Assembly: GCF_036227605.1 (NCBI RefSeq)
Contig: NZ_CP109487.1
Location: forward strand, 2,790,001 to 2,854,000
DNA length: 64,000 nt
Direction of reading: 5' to 3'
From: Streptomyces sp. NBC_01439
GTDB lineage: Bacteria; Actinomycetota; Actinomycetes; Streptomycetales; Streptomycetaceae
Below, one piece after another: positions 21,801 to 30,559 of this stretch (position 1 is the first letter of the stretch; each line of letters opens with the position of its first letter). Under the pieces are notes generated by a model, which was not told where the DNA came from, searched no databases, and saw only the letters and a program-made list of their open reading frames with translations. A program made the position numbers and the translations under genes.

Positions 21801-24442
21801 ACGTCGACGCCGGCCCGGAAGGCCTGGGCGAGCGCGGTCAGCAGGGTCTGCGCCTCGGGGCGGTCCTTGCGCAGGGCGGGGACGAGGAGTACGTCCCCGG
21901 TCTCCTCCAGCAGGGGCCTGGCCATCGCGGAGAGCACGCCGTCGGGCCCCAGCTCGATCAGCCGGGTGACGCCCGCGGCTTCGAGGGCGCCGACGCCGTC
22001 GGCGAAGCGGACCGCTCGGCGGACGTGGCGCACCCAGTACTCGGGATCGCCCAGCTCACCGGCTTCGGCGAGCCGTCCGGTCACGCAGGAGACGACGGCG
22101 ATGCGCGGCTCGGCGAACTCCAACTCCTCGACCACCTGCCGGAACTCATCCAGCATCGGCTCCATCAGCGGGGAGTGGAAGGCGTGCGAGACGGCGAGCC
22201 GTGCGGCGGAGACGCCCTGCAGCTCCAGCGCGGCGACGATCTCGTCGACGGTGGCCTCTGCGCCGGAAAGCACCACGGAGGCGGGACCGTTGACGGCGGC
22301 GATGCCGACCAGGTCCTCCTTTCCCTCGATCAGCGGCAGTACGTCGGATTCGGCGGCCCGGACGGCGGCCATCACGCCACCGGCGGGCAGCGCCTGCATC
22401 AGCCTGCCGCGCGCGGCGACCAGTCGGCAGGCATCCTCCAGGGACAGGACCCCCGCGACGTGGGCCGCGGCGATCTCGCCGACGGAGTGGCCGGCCAGGA
22501 AGTCGGGGCGTACGCCGAAGGATTCCAGCAGCCGGAAGAGCGCCACTTCGATCGCGAACAGCGCGGTCTGGCTGTACGTCGTCTGCTTCAGCAGCTCCTG
22601 ATCGCCGGAGACGACCTCGCGCAGCGGACGGCCGAGCTCCTTGTCGAGCAGGGCGCACACCGCGTCGAAACTCTGGGCGAAGACGGGGAACCGGTCGGCG
22701 AGTTCGAGGCCCATGCCGACCCGCTGGCTGCCCTGGCCGGTGAACAGGAACGCCGTGCGGCCCTCCGACCGGGGGGTGCCGGGGGGCTCCTCGCCGACAG
22801 CGATCTTCTCCAGGCCCACGAGCAGTTCGGTGCGGTTCGTGCCGAGCACCGCGGCGCGGTGGTCGAGTACGGCTCGGGTGGAGGCCAGTGAGAAGCCCAC
22901 GTCGACCGGGGTGCGGTCGGTGCCAGTCGCGAACGCGTGCAGCCGCGCCGCCTGTGCGCGCAGCGCCTCGGCGGTGCTGCCGGAGAGCACCCAGGGCACG
23001 GGGACGGCCGAGGGCCATTGCCCGGTCTCCGCCGGGGCCTCGGCCGGCGCTTCCCGGGGGGCTTCCTCGATGATGACGTGGGCGTTGGTGCCACTGATGC
23101 CGAAGGACGAGATGCCGGCCCGGCGGGGGGTGTCCGTCCCGGTCTTCCAGGGCTGCTCCTCGGTGAGGAGCGTGACGTCGCCCGCGGTCCAGTCGACGTG
23201 GGAGGACGGGGCGTCGACGTGCAGCGTCCTGGGCAGCACGCCGTGCCGCATCGCCATGACCATTTTGATGACGCTCGCGGCCCCGGCGGCGGCCTGGGTG
23301 TGTCCGAGGTTGGACTTGACCGAGCCGAGCCACAGCGGGCGGCCCTCCGGTCGCTCCTGGCCGTACGTGGCAAGGAGCGCCTGCGCCTCGATGGGGTCGC
23401 CCAGGGTGGTGCCGGTGCCGTGCGCCTCGACCACGTCCACGTCGGCGGCCGACAGTCCGGCGTTCGCCAGCGCGGCGCGGATGACGCGCTGTTGGGAGGG
23501 ACCGTTGGGGGCGGTCAGGCCGTTGCTCGCACCGTCCTGGTTGACGGCGGAACCAGTGACGACCGCGAGCACCTGGTGACCGTTCCTGCGCGCGTCCGAG
23601 AGGCGCTCCACGAGGAGGACGCCGACTCCCTCGCCCCAGGCCGTGCCGTCCGCGGCCTCCGCGAACGCCTTGATCCGGCCGTCGGCGGCGAGACCGCGCT
23701 GCTGGCTGAACTCGACGAAGGTCTCCGGCGTCGGCATGACGGTCACCCCGCCCGCGAGGGCCAGGTCGCACTCGCCGCGGCGCAGTGCGTTCGCCGCCCA
23801 GTGCAGGGCCACCAGGGAGGAGGAGCAGGCGGTGTCCACCGAGACGGCGGGGCCCTCCAGGCCGAGCGTGTAGGCGATGCGCCCGGACACGACGCTGCCG
23901 GTGTTGCCGTTGCCGATGTACCCCTGGAGCTCGTCGGGGACGACGCTCAGGCGCGAGGCGTAGTCGTGGTACATCACGCCGGCGAACACCCCGGTCCTGC
24001 TGCCCTTGAGGGACGACGGGACGATGCCCGCCCGCTCGACGGCTTCCCAGGACGCTTCCAGGAGCAGTCGCTGCTGCGGGTCGGTGGCCAGCGCCTCGCG
24101 CGGGCTCATGCTGAAGAACTCGGCGTCGAAGTCGGCGGCGTCGTGCAGGAACCCGCCCGACCTCGCGTACGTCCTGCCGGGCTTCCCCGGCTCCGGGTCG
24201 TAGATGTCCCGTGCGTCCCAGCCGCGGTCGTCCGGGAACTCGGAGACCCCGTCCGCGCCTTCGGCCACCAACTGCCACAGGTCCTCGGGCGACCGTACGT
24301 CGCCCGGGAAACGGCAGCTCATCCCGACGATCGCGATCGGCTCATTTTCTCGGCGCTCGGTTTCCCGAAGTTGTCGGCGAACCTCCCGAAGATCGGCGGT
24401 CGCCCGCTTCAGGTAGTCGAGAAGCTTCTCCTCGTTCTCCAC
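18842..24442 (-). CDS. Type I PKS, KS-AT-DH-KR-ACP module
   Basis: A 1866-residue single-module polyketide synthase, first of the minus-strand PKS run. GTG start at 24442 with an AGGGG ribosome-binding site 7 bp upstream. The N-terminus is a docking coiled coil (1-33), not a loading domain, so it must accept a chain from a partner encoded elsewhere. KS: Cys206, His341, His381. AT: Ser653 and HAFH at 753-756 (malonyl type). DH: His962 in HxxxGxxxxP and Asp1129/His1133. KR: dinucleotide motif near 1427-1434 and Tyr1571, but the usual LDD reads TDN at 1514-1516. ACP: Ser1744. Residues after about 1800 form the C-terminal docking domain. The expected step is one malonyl extension ending as an alkene. 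Stereochemical type of the KR is uncertain because of the TDN. Confidence 0.97.
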   Translation of the reverse strand: MENEEKLLDYLKRATADLREVRRQLRETERRENEPIAIVGMSCRFPGDVRSPEDLWQLVAEGADGVSEFPDDRGWDARDIYDPEPGKPGRTYARSGGFLHDAADFDAEFFSMSPREALATDPQQRLLLEASWEAVERAGIVPSSLKGSRTGVFAGVMYHDYASRLSVVPDELQGYIGNGNTGSVVSGRIAYTLGLEGPAVSVDTACSSSLVALHWAANALRRGECDLALAGGVTVMPTPETFVEFSQQRGLAADGRIKAFAEAADGTAWGEGVGVLLVERLSDARRNGHQVLAVVTGSAVNQDGASNGLTAPNGPSQQRVIRAALANAGLSAADVDVVEAHGTGTTLGDPIEAQALLATYGQERPEGRPLWLGSVKSNLGHTQAAAGAASVIKMVMAMRHGVLPRTLHVDAPSSHVDWTAGDVTLLTEEQPWKTGTDTPRRAGISSFGISGTNAHVIIEEAPREAPAEAPAETGQWPSAVPVPWVLSGSTAEALRAQAARLHAFATGTDRTPVDVGFSLASTRAVLDHRAAVLGTNRTELLVGLEKIAVGEEPPGTPRSEGRTAFLFTGQGSQRVGMGLELADRFPVFAQSFDAVCALLDKELGRPLREVVSGDQELLKQTTYSQTALFAIEVALFRLLESFGVRPDFLAGHSVGEIAAAHVAGVLSLEDACRLVAARGRLMQALPAGGVMAAVRAAESDVLPLIEGKEDLVGIAAVNGPASVVLSGAEATVDEIVAALELQGVSAARLAVSHAFHSPLMEPMLDEFRQVVEELEFAEPRIAVVSCVTGRLAEAGELGDPEYWVRHVRRAVRFADGVGALEAAGVTRLIELGPDGVLSAMARPLLEETGDVLLVPALRKDRPEAQTLLTALAQAFRAGVDVDWTAVFEGSGARRVDLPTYAFQRERYWLDDTNGRVLGDAAAFGQLPSAHPLLSASVEQPDSDGVVLTGRLGLDTQPWLGDHAVFGTVLLPGTAFVEMAVRAADQAGCEVVEELTIGAPLVIPEQGGVRLQVVVGPSDGSGRHSLSVYSQPEDADPDTGWTRHAEGVLGGNGRPDPYDLTVWPPENAEEVSLEGAYEGLVGRGYGYGPVFQGLRRAWTRNGREVFAEVTLPKDARADGEAFGLHPALLDSSFHASLFVEPDGSGVPRLPFSWQGVSLFAAGATTVRVRVDSTGPDSARVDVADVTGAPIASVEQLVAPPVSDDQLRLTRAETVESLFRLDWQELDRRKPGGDPRPSADGAGAVTRWAVVGPVAAPWTAVAGRLATAFPDVAALGAALDAGTPLPETVLLTVPAGDDSDVPGALRATAGRVLAEVQAWLADDRFEPARLVVLTSGAVAAAGTVADLTAGPVWGLVRSARSENPGRLTLLDWDAAHGTLGALRHAALTGEPEVAVRDGALFVPRLARVAASGRDGAPAAFGADGTVLVTGGTGGLGGLTARHLVTAHGVRHLLLLSRRGADAPGVPELRAELTASGAASVTVEACDASDREALAAVLERIPADRPLTGVLHTAGVTDNGVVAAQTPERLDTVLRPKADAAWHLHELTRDLDLTAFVLFSSAAGLLVGAGQANYATANVFLDDLAEHRRAAGLPALSLAWGLWASTSGMAGQLGAADLGRLHRLGMPPLESEEALALLDAALADGGAALVPIRLDLPALADHTDEVPAVLRALSHPRTRSRRSAARPAAPAAPAGQGLAQRLSVLSETDRRRQLLALVRANVAGVLGHESADSVDPDRAFKDMGFDSLAAVELRNLLNKATGLRLPTTLVFDFPSPAALVQHLAAEIAPAGVGTPQSLEAQLDQLETTLAQVDRAHDHDAVTTRLKDLLRRWSETRGGQVGESAQDAQDFGEASDDELFEFLDNELGIG

Positions 24443-24781
24443 GCCAATGTCCCCTCAAGATCCGGCCAGGAATTCAAAATGCTTGAGAGCTGAATCCCCA
24501 ACGGCTCGAAATCAAGACACGTCGGATAAACACCCCCGCGGCGCATACGCTCGTACGCTACGCAGGCCAAGTCCCGCATCCCACCCCTAGTCCGCCCCTA
24601 TTCGCCCCTAAGGAGACGGCACCCACCGGGCCGGATCGGCCGTGCGACCACTATCCATTACAGGCCCTCTTGCACAGCCCGGACACTACCCAATAGCCTG
24701 CGCCAGGAAGACATCAGAAATATCTACGTTGCGGAATTCCATTTCACCGCAGTCACGTCAGGGAGAGGGCGGTCAAGAACC
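24443..24781. promoter_or_regulatory. Divergent promoter region, PKS genes / type II thioesterase
   Basis: This 339-bp gap has no credible gene. It separates the leftward PKS run from the rightward thioesterase and is visibly less GC-rich than the coding DNA. It contains the TAGGGG repeats at 24584-24610. A possible thioesterase promoter is TTGCAC (24670) and TAGCCT (24694) with an 18-bp spacer. That promoter call is weak. Confidence 0.6.
24584..24610 (-). promoter_or_regulatory. Triple TAGGGG direct repeat (activator site candidate)
   Basis: CCCCTA occurs at 24584, 24595 and 24605 on the plus strand, i.e. three TAGGGG units in the direction of the PKS genes. The 11- and 10-bp steps put them on one face of the helix. 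Similar units lie before the LAL/pptH, desaturase and 31817 genes. Confidence 0.6.
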
Positions 24782-25549
24782 ATGGGAGAGGCCACCGGAG
24801 GCACCAGTCCGTGGATTCGGCAGTTTCATCCGGCTCCTGCCGCGCCGGTCCGGCTGATCCTCTTCCCGCACGCGGGCGGTTCGGCTTCGTTCTATTTCCC
24901 GGTGTCCCGCACGCTCGCACCGGCGGTCGACGTCGTCGCGATCCAGTACCCGGGCCGGCAGGACCGCAGGCACGAGGAGGGCATCGGTGACCTGCACGAC
25001 CTGGCCGAGGCCCTCGTCGCGGAGCTGCGGCCCCTGGCGGACAGGCCGCTGATGCTGTTCGGACACAGCATGGGTGCCACGCTGGCCTTCGAGGTGGGCC
25101 GTCGACTGGAGCAGGAAGGGATCGTTCCGCTGGCTCTCTTCGCCTCGGGCCGCCGGGCGCCGGGGCGGGCCAGGGACGAGACCGTGCACCTGCGGGACGA
25201 CGAGGGACTCGTGGACGAGCTCAAGGAGTTGAGCGGTACGGAGCCGGGCGTGCTCGGGGACGAGGAGCTTCTCCGGATGATCCTGCCGGCCATTCGCAGC
25301 GACTACCGGGCCGCCGAGACGTACCGCTACCGGCCGGGACCCGATCTGAGCTGCCCCGTCCACGCGTTGGTGGGCGACAACGACCCGAAGGTGACCGTGG
25401 ACGAGGCCCGTTCCTGGTCGGATCACACGAGTGGGCCATTCGATCTGAGGGTGTTCGACGGTGGGCACTTCTATCTCGCCCCGCACGCGGCCACGGTCAA
25501 TCGCCTGCTCGCCGACTGCGCGGCAGCACATCCGGCCGGCGCCGCCTAG
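24782..25549 (+). CDS. Type II thioesterase (editing)
   Basis: A 255-residue alpha/beta-hydrolase of the stand-alone thioesterase family that accompanies PKS and NRPS clusters. These enzymes hydrolyse stalled or mis-primed acyl groups from ACPs. The nucleophile is Ser96 in GHSMG. Asp201 (or Asp199) and His229 in GGHFYL complete the triad, and the oxyanion-side motif FPHAGG is near residue 28. The length is typical. There is no signal peptide or membrane segment, so it should act in the cytoplasm. It diverges from the PKS genes across a 339-bp regulatory gap and converges on the LAL regulator with a shared terminator. It is not fused to a PKS, so it is unlikely to be the chain-releasing enzyme. 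Confidence 0.95.
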   Translation: MGEATGGTSPWIRQFHPAPAAPVRLILFPHAGGSASFYFPVSRTLAPAVDVVAIQYPGRQDRRHEEGIGDLHDLAEALVAELRPLADRPLMLFGHSMGATLAFEVGRRLEQEGIVPLALFASGRRAPGRARDETVHLRDDEGLVDELKELSGTEPGVLGDEELLRMILPAIRSDYRAAETYRYRPGPDLSCPVHALVGDNDPKVTVDEARSWSDHTSGPFDLRVFDGGHFYLAPHAATVNRLLADCAAAHPAGAA

Positions 25550-25555
25550 CGGGCG

Positions 25556-25586
25556 CGCGGGGATCACTCTGCGAATGATCCCCGCG
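25556..25586. terminator. Bidirectional hairpin terminator
   Basis: A perfect 11-bp stem (CGCGGGGATCA with its complement) and a 9-nt loop lie between the convergent thioesterase and LAL regulator genes. There is no U-tract, as is common in Streptomyces. Confidence 0.85.
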
Positions 25587-25625
25587 GCGCTCCGACTGCC
25601 GTGCCCGTCGGGCGGGTCGGGTCGA

Positions 25626-28538
25626 TCAGCCGCCCGACGCGTGTGCGCGGGAGGCTTCGCCCTGTCCCGCGGAACCGTTCGCCGGGACGCCGAGGTCGTC
25701 GTCCTGCTCAAGGGGCGCCTTGCCCGGTTCGCGGCGCAGGGACAGCCCCTCCAGCAACTCGTCACGATTGCTGACCTGGAGCTTGCGGTAGATCCGGGTG
25801 AGGTGCTGCTCGACCGTGCTCACCGTGATGTACAGCTTGCGGGCGATCTCCCGGTTGGTGTGGCCCACGGCGGCCAGGGTGGCGACGCGGCGCTCGGCAT
25901 CACTGAGCGCCGTGGAGGCGTCGTCCTCCTTGACCTCCGTCTCCTCCTTCGCCGACACGAAGGCGTCTCCGGACAGACCCCGCAGGAGTTGCATCGATAC
26001 GGCGTCCCTGTGGCACAGCTTCGCCTCCTGCACGGCGCGGCGGCCGACGGTGCGGGCCTGCCCGAAGTCCCCGAGCGTGTGGTGAGCCCTGCTGAGGTCG
26101 GCCAGGGCCCGTACGAGTTCGAGGCGGTTGCCGGAACTCTGCAGGAGGTCCACGGCCTTCTTCAGCAGCTTCGGACGCTGGCTGATCTCGCTGGCCGCCG
26201 CCTGCACCCGGATGGAGATGCCTCGGATGAACGCGCCCTGCGCTCCGGGGCGTTCCATCTGGCGCGCCACCAGCTCCCGGGCCACCTCGGGCCGGGCGAG
26301 GCGCAGGTACGCCTCGGCGAGGTCGCTGCGCCACGGCATCAGTATCGGTACGTCGGCCTCCCAGGCCCGGACCTTCTGCCCGCAGGCCTGGAAGTCGCTG
26401 AGGGCCACCAGCGCACGGTCGACGGCAAGGTGATGATGTCCTCTGGCCCGCAGGTAGAGGGTGCCGAACGCCGTGTCGAACATGGCTTCGGGGACCAGGT
26501 GGTTGAGCAGTTCCGCCGCGCGCTCGTGCCTGCTCAGTGCCGTGTTGACCATCACCAGCGTGCTGATCGGCAGGCCGATCAGCACTCCCCAGCTCTTGGC
26601 CTGGAGGCGTCCGAACGCGGCCTCGGCCTGCGCTTCGGCGATGGCCAGGTCCCCCTGGCGCAGGGCGATTTCCGCTCGTACGCTGCCGAGCACCGCCTGC
26701 CAGGTGTTGGCCCGGCGCCGCACGGCCTCCTCGATCAGCCCGTCGCACCACATCGCGGCGAGATCGGGGCGGCCCGAGAACTGCAGGGCGAGCAGCGCGA
26801 ACGCGATGATCTCCAGTGTGGTGTCGTTGAGCCGGCAGCCCTGGAGGATGTATTCGGCGCTGGTGACCGCGGCGTCCTCGGTTTCGCTCTCCAGGACGTT
26901 GGTGAGCGTCGCGGTGGCACGCGCCCAGGGGTTGCCGACGGAGCCGCCCAACTCGGGGTGGCCGAGGACCATGCGGCCTCCCTCCTGCGGCGGGATCCGG
27001 TTGCCCGGGCCGCACATCGACTGGAAGATCAGGCTCAGCTCCGCGGTGAGCTGCGCGTCGTCCAGGTCTCCCGCCTGGTACAAGATCTTCCGGGCCTCCG
27101 TCGCCCCTTCGAAGTCGCCCTGCCAGAGCAGGTAGCGGATGACGTTGACCACGTCGCGGCCCATGAGGTCGCCGCTGCGCACGGCGGCCTGGAGGGCGTC
27201 TATGTGCGGCAGGATCGTGGCCGGGTTGATCCGCCAGGCGGCGCGGGCCAGCATCGCCGTGATGGCGACCCGCTCGGCGTCGGTCGTGCAGGCCTCCAGG
27301 GCGAGTTCGAGGCACTTGAGCGCGTGTTCGGCGTCATTGCCGGCGAGCGCCTGGGCCGCGGCGTCCCGCAGTACCTCCATGGCCCAGCGGCCGACCGCCC
27401 TGTCCGCCGCGATCAGGTGCTTGGCGATCTCCGCGGTGCTGGAGCCGAGCTTGTGCAGCAGTTCGGCGCAGTGTCCGTGGAGCTGCGAGCGGCTCTCCAC
27501 CTCCAGGCCTTCGAGCACGGCGGCGGCGACGGGGGCGGGGAATCCGGACGCGCCGCGCAGCCCGGACGTACCGAGGATGTCGAGCATCTCTGCGACTTGC
27601 TCCGGCATCATCCCCAGCAGCCTGCCGATCAGCGCCGGGGAGGCGTACTCCCCCAGCACCGCCTGCCCCTGGGCGACTTCGAGGAGCGCCGGCTCCCAAC
27701 GGTGCAGACAGCCGCGGACGGCCTGGCCGAACGCGACGCCGGGCAGCACCTCGGTGAAACCGGACGCCTCGGACCCGTCGGAACGTTCCTGGATGTCCTC
27801 GATGAGCGCGCGCAGCAGCATGGGGTTGCCGCCGGTCAACTCGAAGCAGGAGTTGACGAAGGTGTCCGGTACCCCGGACCCGAGTGCGTGTACGAGCAGC
27901 TCCCGGACGCCGATGCGCGACAGGGCGTCCAGCCTGATGCGGTGGTGCGGCTGCCGGGTGGTCTCGGCATGGAAGAAGGGTCGGGCCAGCCGGGGCCTGG
28001 ACCATTCGTTGAGCACCATCAGGACGCCCGCGGAGCGGATCCGTCGCTGGAGGTACAGCAGGACCTGCAGCGAGGCCGAGTCCGCGAAGTGGACGTCGTC
28101 GATGCCGATCACCACGGGCCGCTCGACAGCCAGGTCCATGATCAGGGCGCACAGTTCGTGGACTCCCTGGACGTCGCTGTGCCGGAGCTCGTCCGGCTCC
28201 GCACCGGCCTCCCCGGGCCCCGAAGCCACCACCGGGACCAGCTCCGACATCTGGGCGGTGACCTCGGCCGGCAGGCCGGCGTGCTGGAACAGCTGGCTGA
28301 TGACGCCCATCCGCAGGGACTGCTCGGCCTTGGCGCCCGTCGCCCCGAGAACCAAAGCGCCGCTCTCAGCGGCCCGACCTAAGAATGTGTCCAGTAACTC
28401 GGTTTTTCCGCTCGCCAGCACCCCACTGACCAGTACAACATTCCCAACCCCGTCATTACATTCATCCAGAAGACCCTCCAGGGTATCCAGAGCACTGACC
28501 CGTTCTGCCTCAAAAACTCGCTTTAACGAGATGTTCAC
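25626..28538 (-). CDS. LuxR-family cluster-situated regulator, LAL class
   Basis: A 970-residue transcription activator of the large ATP-binding LuxR (LAL) family, typical of macrolide and polyene clusters. The N-terminal AAA-type ATPase has a Walker A GVLASGKT near residue 40 and a Walker B ending IDDVHFAD near 150. A long helical middle part follows. The C-terminal LuxR helix-turn-helix (about 880-940) contains TNREIARKL and VSTVEQHL. The last 30 residues are a disordered tail. The GTG start at 28538 gives a leader in which codon 5 is TTA, so translation should depend on the bldA tRNA. It is the only pathway-type regulator in the window and the best candidate to bind the TAGGGG repeats in the flanking promoters. 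Its gene is divergent from the pptH-pptT pair. Confidence 0.95.
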   Translation of the reverse strand: MNISLKRVFEAERVSALDTLEGLLDECNDGVGNVVLVSGVLASGKTELLDTFLGRAAESGALVLGATGAKAEQSLRMGVISQLFQHAGLPAEVTAQMSELVPVVASGPGEAGAEPDELRHSDVQGVHELCALIMDLAVERPVVIGIDDVHFADSASLQVLLYLQRRIRSAGVLMVLNEWSRPRLARPFFHAETTRQPHHRIRLDALSRIGVRELLVHALGSGVPDTFVNSCFELTGGNPMLLRALIEDIQERSDGSEASGFTEVLPGVAFGQAVRGCLHRWEPALLEVAQGQAVLGEYASPALIGRLLGMMPEQVAEMLDILGTSGLRGASGFPAPVAAAVLEGLEVESRSQLHGHCAELLHKLGSSTAEIAKHLIAADRAVGRWAMEVLRDAAAQALAGNDAEHALKCLELALEACTTDAERVAITAMLARAAWRINPATILPHIDALQAAVRSGDLMGRDVVNVIRYLLWQGDFEGATEARKILYQAGDLDDAQLTAELSLIFQSMCGPGNRIPPQEGGRMVLGHPELGGSVGNPWARATATLTNVLESETEDAAVTSAEYILQGCRLNDTTLEIIAFALLALQFSGRPDLAAMWCDGLIEEAVRRRANTWQAVLGSVRAEIALRQGDLAIAEAQAEAAFGRLQAKSWGVLIGLPISTLVMVNTALSRHERAAELLNHLVPEAMFDTAFGTLYLRARGHHHLAVDRALVALSDFQACGQKVRAWEADVPILMPWRSDLAEAYLRLARPEVARELVARQMERPGAQGAFIRGISIRVQAAASEISQRPKLLKKAVDLLQSSGNRLELVRALADLSRAHHTLGDFGQARTVGRRAVQEAKLCHRDAVSMQLLRGLSGDAFVSAKEETEVKEDDASTALSDAERRVATLAAVGHTNREIARKLYITVSTVEQHLTRIYRKLQVSNRDELLEGLSLRREPGKAPLEQDDDLGVPANGSAGQGEASRAHASGG
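28524..28526 (-). other. TTA codon (bldA-dependent) at position 5 of the LAL regulator
   Basis: The coding strand reads GTG AAC ATC TCG TTA AAG. TTA is very rare in Streptomyces and is read by the developmentally controlled bldA tRNA. Its presence in a pathway regulator ties cluster expression to growth phase. Confidence 0.9.
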
Positions 28539-28685
28539 TAGGCCCCCCCTCCACCTTCACACCTCAGTGCATTCTCAATGTCTTCTTCTACACCGTCACC
28601 AACTCCCCCCGCAGTGACCCAGATCACAAGCCCGGCCGGCAACCCTTGCGCGGCCGAGGCTGCCGCCTTTCCGGCCCCCCTCACT

Positions 28686-28713
28686 TAGGGGGTCACAGGG
28701 GTACCACTAGGGG
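28686..28713 (+). promoter_or_regulatory. TAGGGG-type direct repeats between the LAL regulator and pptH
   Basis: TAGGGG (28686), CAGGGG (28696) and TAGGGG (28708) form repeats with 10- and 12-bp steps in the 223-bp divergent spacer 28539-28761. A possible -10 box TAATTT starts at 28726 on the plus strand. The order fits an activator that binds just upstream of the polymerase. Confidence 0.6.
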
Positions 28714-28761
28714 GAGCACATTGCCTAATTTGTCCATCTTTCCACTTTCACTGCTCCCACC

Positions 28762-29694
28762 ATGGCCGACCGCCGTGAAAACAACTCGAAGGATGAAAGC
28801 ATCTTGCCGGAATACAATTCCTCACGGAATATCGGAGAAGGGTCGAACGGCAGAGGTCCAAGGAAGCTCCTCGCCGTCAGCGATCTCCACGCCGGTATAT
28901 CGGAGAACCAAAACCTCGTAGCGGGCCTGCATCCGACGTCCGATGACGACTGGCTGCTTGTCGCAGGTGACGTCGGCGAGATCAGCACGGATATCGAGCG
29001 GACGCTCGGGCTCCTGGCAGGGCGTTTCGCCAAGGTCGTCTGGGCGCCGGGCAATCACGAGTTGTGGACGGTCCCGCAGGACCCCCTCCAGCTGCGCGGC
29101 GAGCAGCGGTACCGCCACCTCGTGGAGCTCCTGCGGAGCCTGGGCGTGGTGACGCCGGAGGATCCGTATCCCGTCTGGGAAGGCCCTGGCGGACCCTTGA
29201 CCGTCGCACCGCTCTTCGTCCACTACGATTACAGTTTCCGCACCGACCCGACGCTGACCAAAGAAGAATCCCTGGCCCGCGCGAGTGACGCGGGAATTGT
29301 CTGTACGGACGAATACATGCTGCATCCCGAGCCCTATGCCAGCATGGAGGACTGGTGCCGTGAACGGGTCGCGTACAGCGAAAGGCGTCTGGCCGAAGTT
29401 GATCCCGGGGCACCTCTTGTCCTGGTGAATCACTATCCGCTGGTACCTGACCCCACCCATGTACTTCATTACTCGGAGTTCGCCCAGTGGTGCGGCACGC
29501 AGCTGACCAGCGACTGGCACCGCAGGTATTCCACGGCGGCGGTGGTCTATGGCCATCTCCACATCCCGCGCACCACCTGGTACGACGGCGTGAGATTTGA
29601 AGAAGTCTCCATTGGATATCCCCGCGAGTGGCGCGCCCGAGGGCTGGTCCGCGGCACGCTGCGTGAAATATTTCCGAACTGGGAGCAACGGTGA
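28762..29694 (+). CDS. pptH: PptH-like metallophosphoesterase (phosphopantetheinyl hydrolase)
   Basis: A 310-residue calcineurin-like phosphoesterase. It has the metal-binding motifs SDLHAG (near 42), AGDVG, GNHE, NHYP and YGHLHIPR, and an extended match to mycobacterial PptH: YDYSF, DEYML, WCGT and TTWYDGVRFEEVS. PptH removes 4'-phosphopantetheine from carrier proteins and opposes PptT. In Mycobacterium the two are in one operon, and the same arrangement is seen here: its stop overlaps the GTG of the transferase gene. A 34-residue low-complexity leader precedes the first motif, and no strong ribosome-binding site is visible at this ATG, so the start is uncertain. It may tune the holo/apo state of the cluster's ACPs. 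That is inference from the family. Confidence 0.88.
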   Translation: MADRRENNSKDESILPEYNSSRNIGEGSNGRGPRKLLAVSDLHAGISENQNLVAGLHPTSDDDWLLVAGDVGEISTDIERTLGLLAGRFAKVVWAPGNHELWTVPQDPLQLRGEQRYRHLVELLRSLGVVTPEDPYPVWEGPGGPLTVAPLFVHYDYSFRTDPTLTKEESLARASDAGIVCTDEYMLHPEPYASMEDWCRERVAYSERRLAEVDPGAPLVLVNHYPLVPDPTHVLHYSEFAQWCGTQLTSDWHRRYSTAAVVYGHLHIPRTTWYDGVRFEEVSIGYPREWRARGLVRGTLREIFPNWEQR

Positions 29695-30509
29695 TAGAGG
29701 AGATCGTGCCCGCGACGGTTGCCTGCGCAGACCGTTTCGACGACGCGGACCCCGTCTCACCGTTCCCTCAGGAGAAGGCGGTGGTCGCCGGCTCCGTGGA
29801 CGAGCGCCGGCGGTCGTTCCACACCGCGCGGCACTGCGCCAGGATCGCCATGGCCCAACTGGGGGTGCCCGCCGCGCCGGTGCTTCCCGGCGAGCGGGGC
29901 GAACCGCTGTGGCCCACCGGCACGGTCGGCAGCATGACCCACTGCGCCGGATACCGCGCGGCGGTGCTCGCCACCGCCGGTGACGTACTCGCCGTCGGCA
30001 TCGACGCCGAACCGCACCGGCCGCTGCCGGACGGCGTACTGGGCGCCGTGTCCCTGCCCCAGGAGCGCGGGATGCTGGCCGAGCGAGCGGCGCAGCGGCC
30101 CGAAATCCACTGGGACCGGCTGCTGTTCAGCGCCAAGGAGTCCGTGTACAAGGTGTGGTTCCCGCTGAACCGCAGCTGGCTCGATTTCGAGCAGGCGGAC
30201 ATCGTCCTGGACCTGGACGGCACGTTCACCGCCCGCCTCCTGGTGCCGGAGGGCCTACGGGTGAACGGCGACCGCGTCGGTCTGCTCTCAGGACGCTGGC
30301 TGGTCGGGGCGGGCCTCGGGCTCACCGCCATCACGCTGGAGGCACCGGGGGCGCGGCACACGTACAGGAGCACCGGAGAACCGACACCCGTACCGGACGA
30401 CCGAGCGCCATGGCGCACGCGCAGAACGACCGAGGTCGTTCCGGCAACCCCTAGCGCCGGAACCGGGGCGCGGAGCGCCCGGGGCGGGGTCGGTCCTCCC
30501 CCGAAATAG
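29691..30509 (+). CDS. pptT: PptT-type 4'-phosphopantetheinyl transferase
   Basis: A 272-residue Sfp/PptT-family transferase that would convert apo-ACPs of the PKS to the holo form using CoA. Motifs include ARHCAR (near 47), GSMTHCAGYRAA, the metal-binding GIDAEPH and the catalytic FSAKESVYKVWFPL. They match PptT closely. The GTG start overlaps the pptH stop (GTGA), which indicates translational coupling. The conserved domain ends near residue 222. The last 50 residues are Pro/Arg/Ala-rich with no recognised domain and are longer than usual for the family, so the C-terminus may be poorly conserved. Its place in the polyketide cluster suggests a dedicated activating enzyme, but it could serve other synthases too. 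Confidence 0.93.
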   Translation: MIEEIVPATVACADRFDDADPVSPFPQEKAVVAGSVDERRRSFHTARHCARIAMAQLGVPAAPVLPGERGEPLWPTGTVGSMTHCAGYRAAVLATAGDVLAVGIDAEPHRPLPDGVLGAVSLPQERGMLAERAAQRPEIHWDRLLFSAKESVYKVWFPLNRSWLDFEQADIVLDLDGTFTARLLVPEGLRVNGDRVGLLSGRWLVGAGLGLTAITLEAPGARHTYRSTGEPTPVPDDRAPWRTRRTTEVVPATPSAGTGARSARGGVGPPPK

Positions 30510-30512
30510 GGG
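30507..30512 (+). promoter_or_regulatory. TAGGGG unit before the desaturase
   Basis: A single TAGGGG lies 47 bp before the desaturase ATG and inside the last codons of pptT. A looser CACGGG unit follows about 10 bp later. This is weaker than the other repeat clusters. Confidence 0.35.
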
Positions 30513-30559
30513 CCGTCACGGGATTCCGGCCCCCTGACCAGGACCGCAGACTTGCCGCC

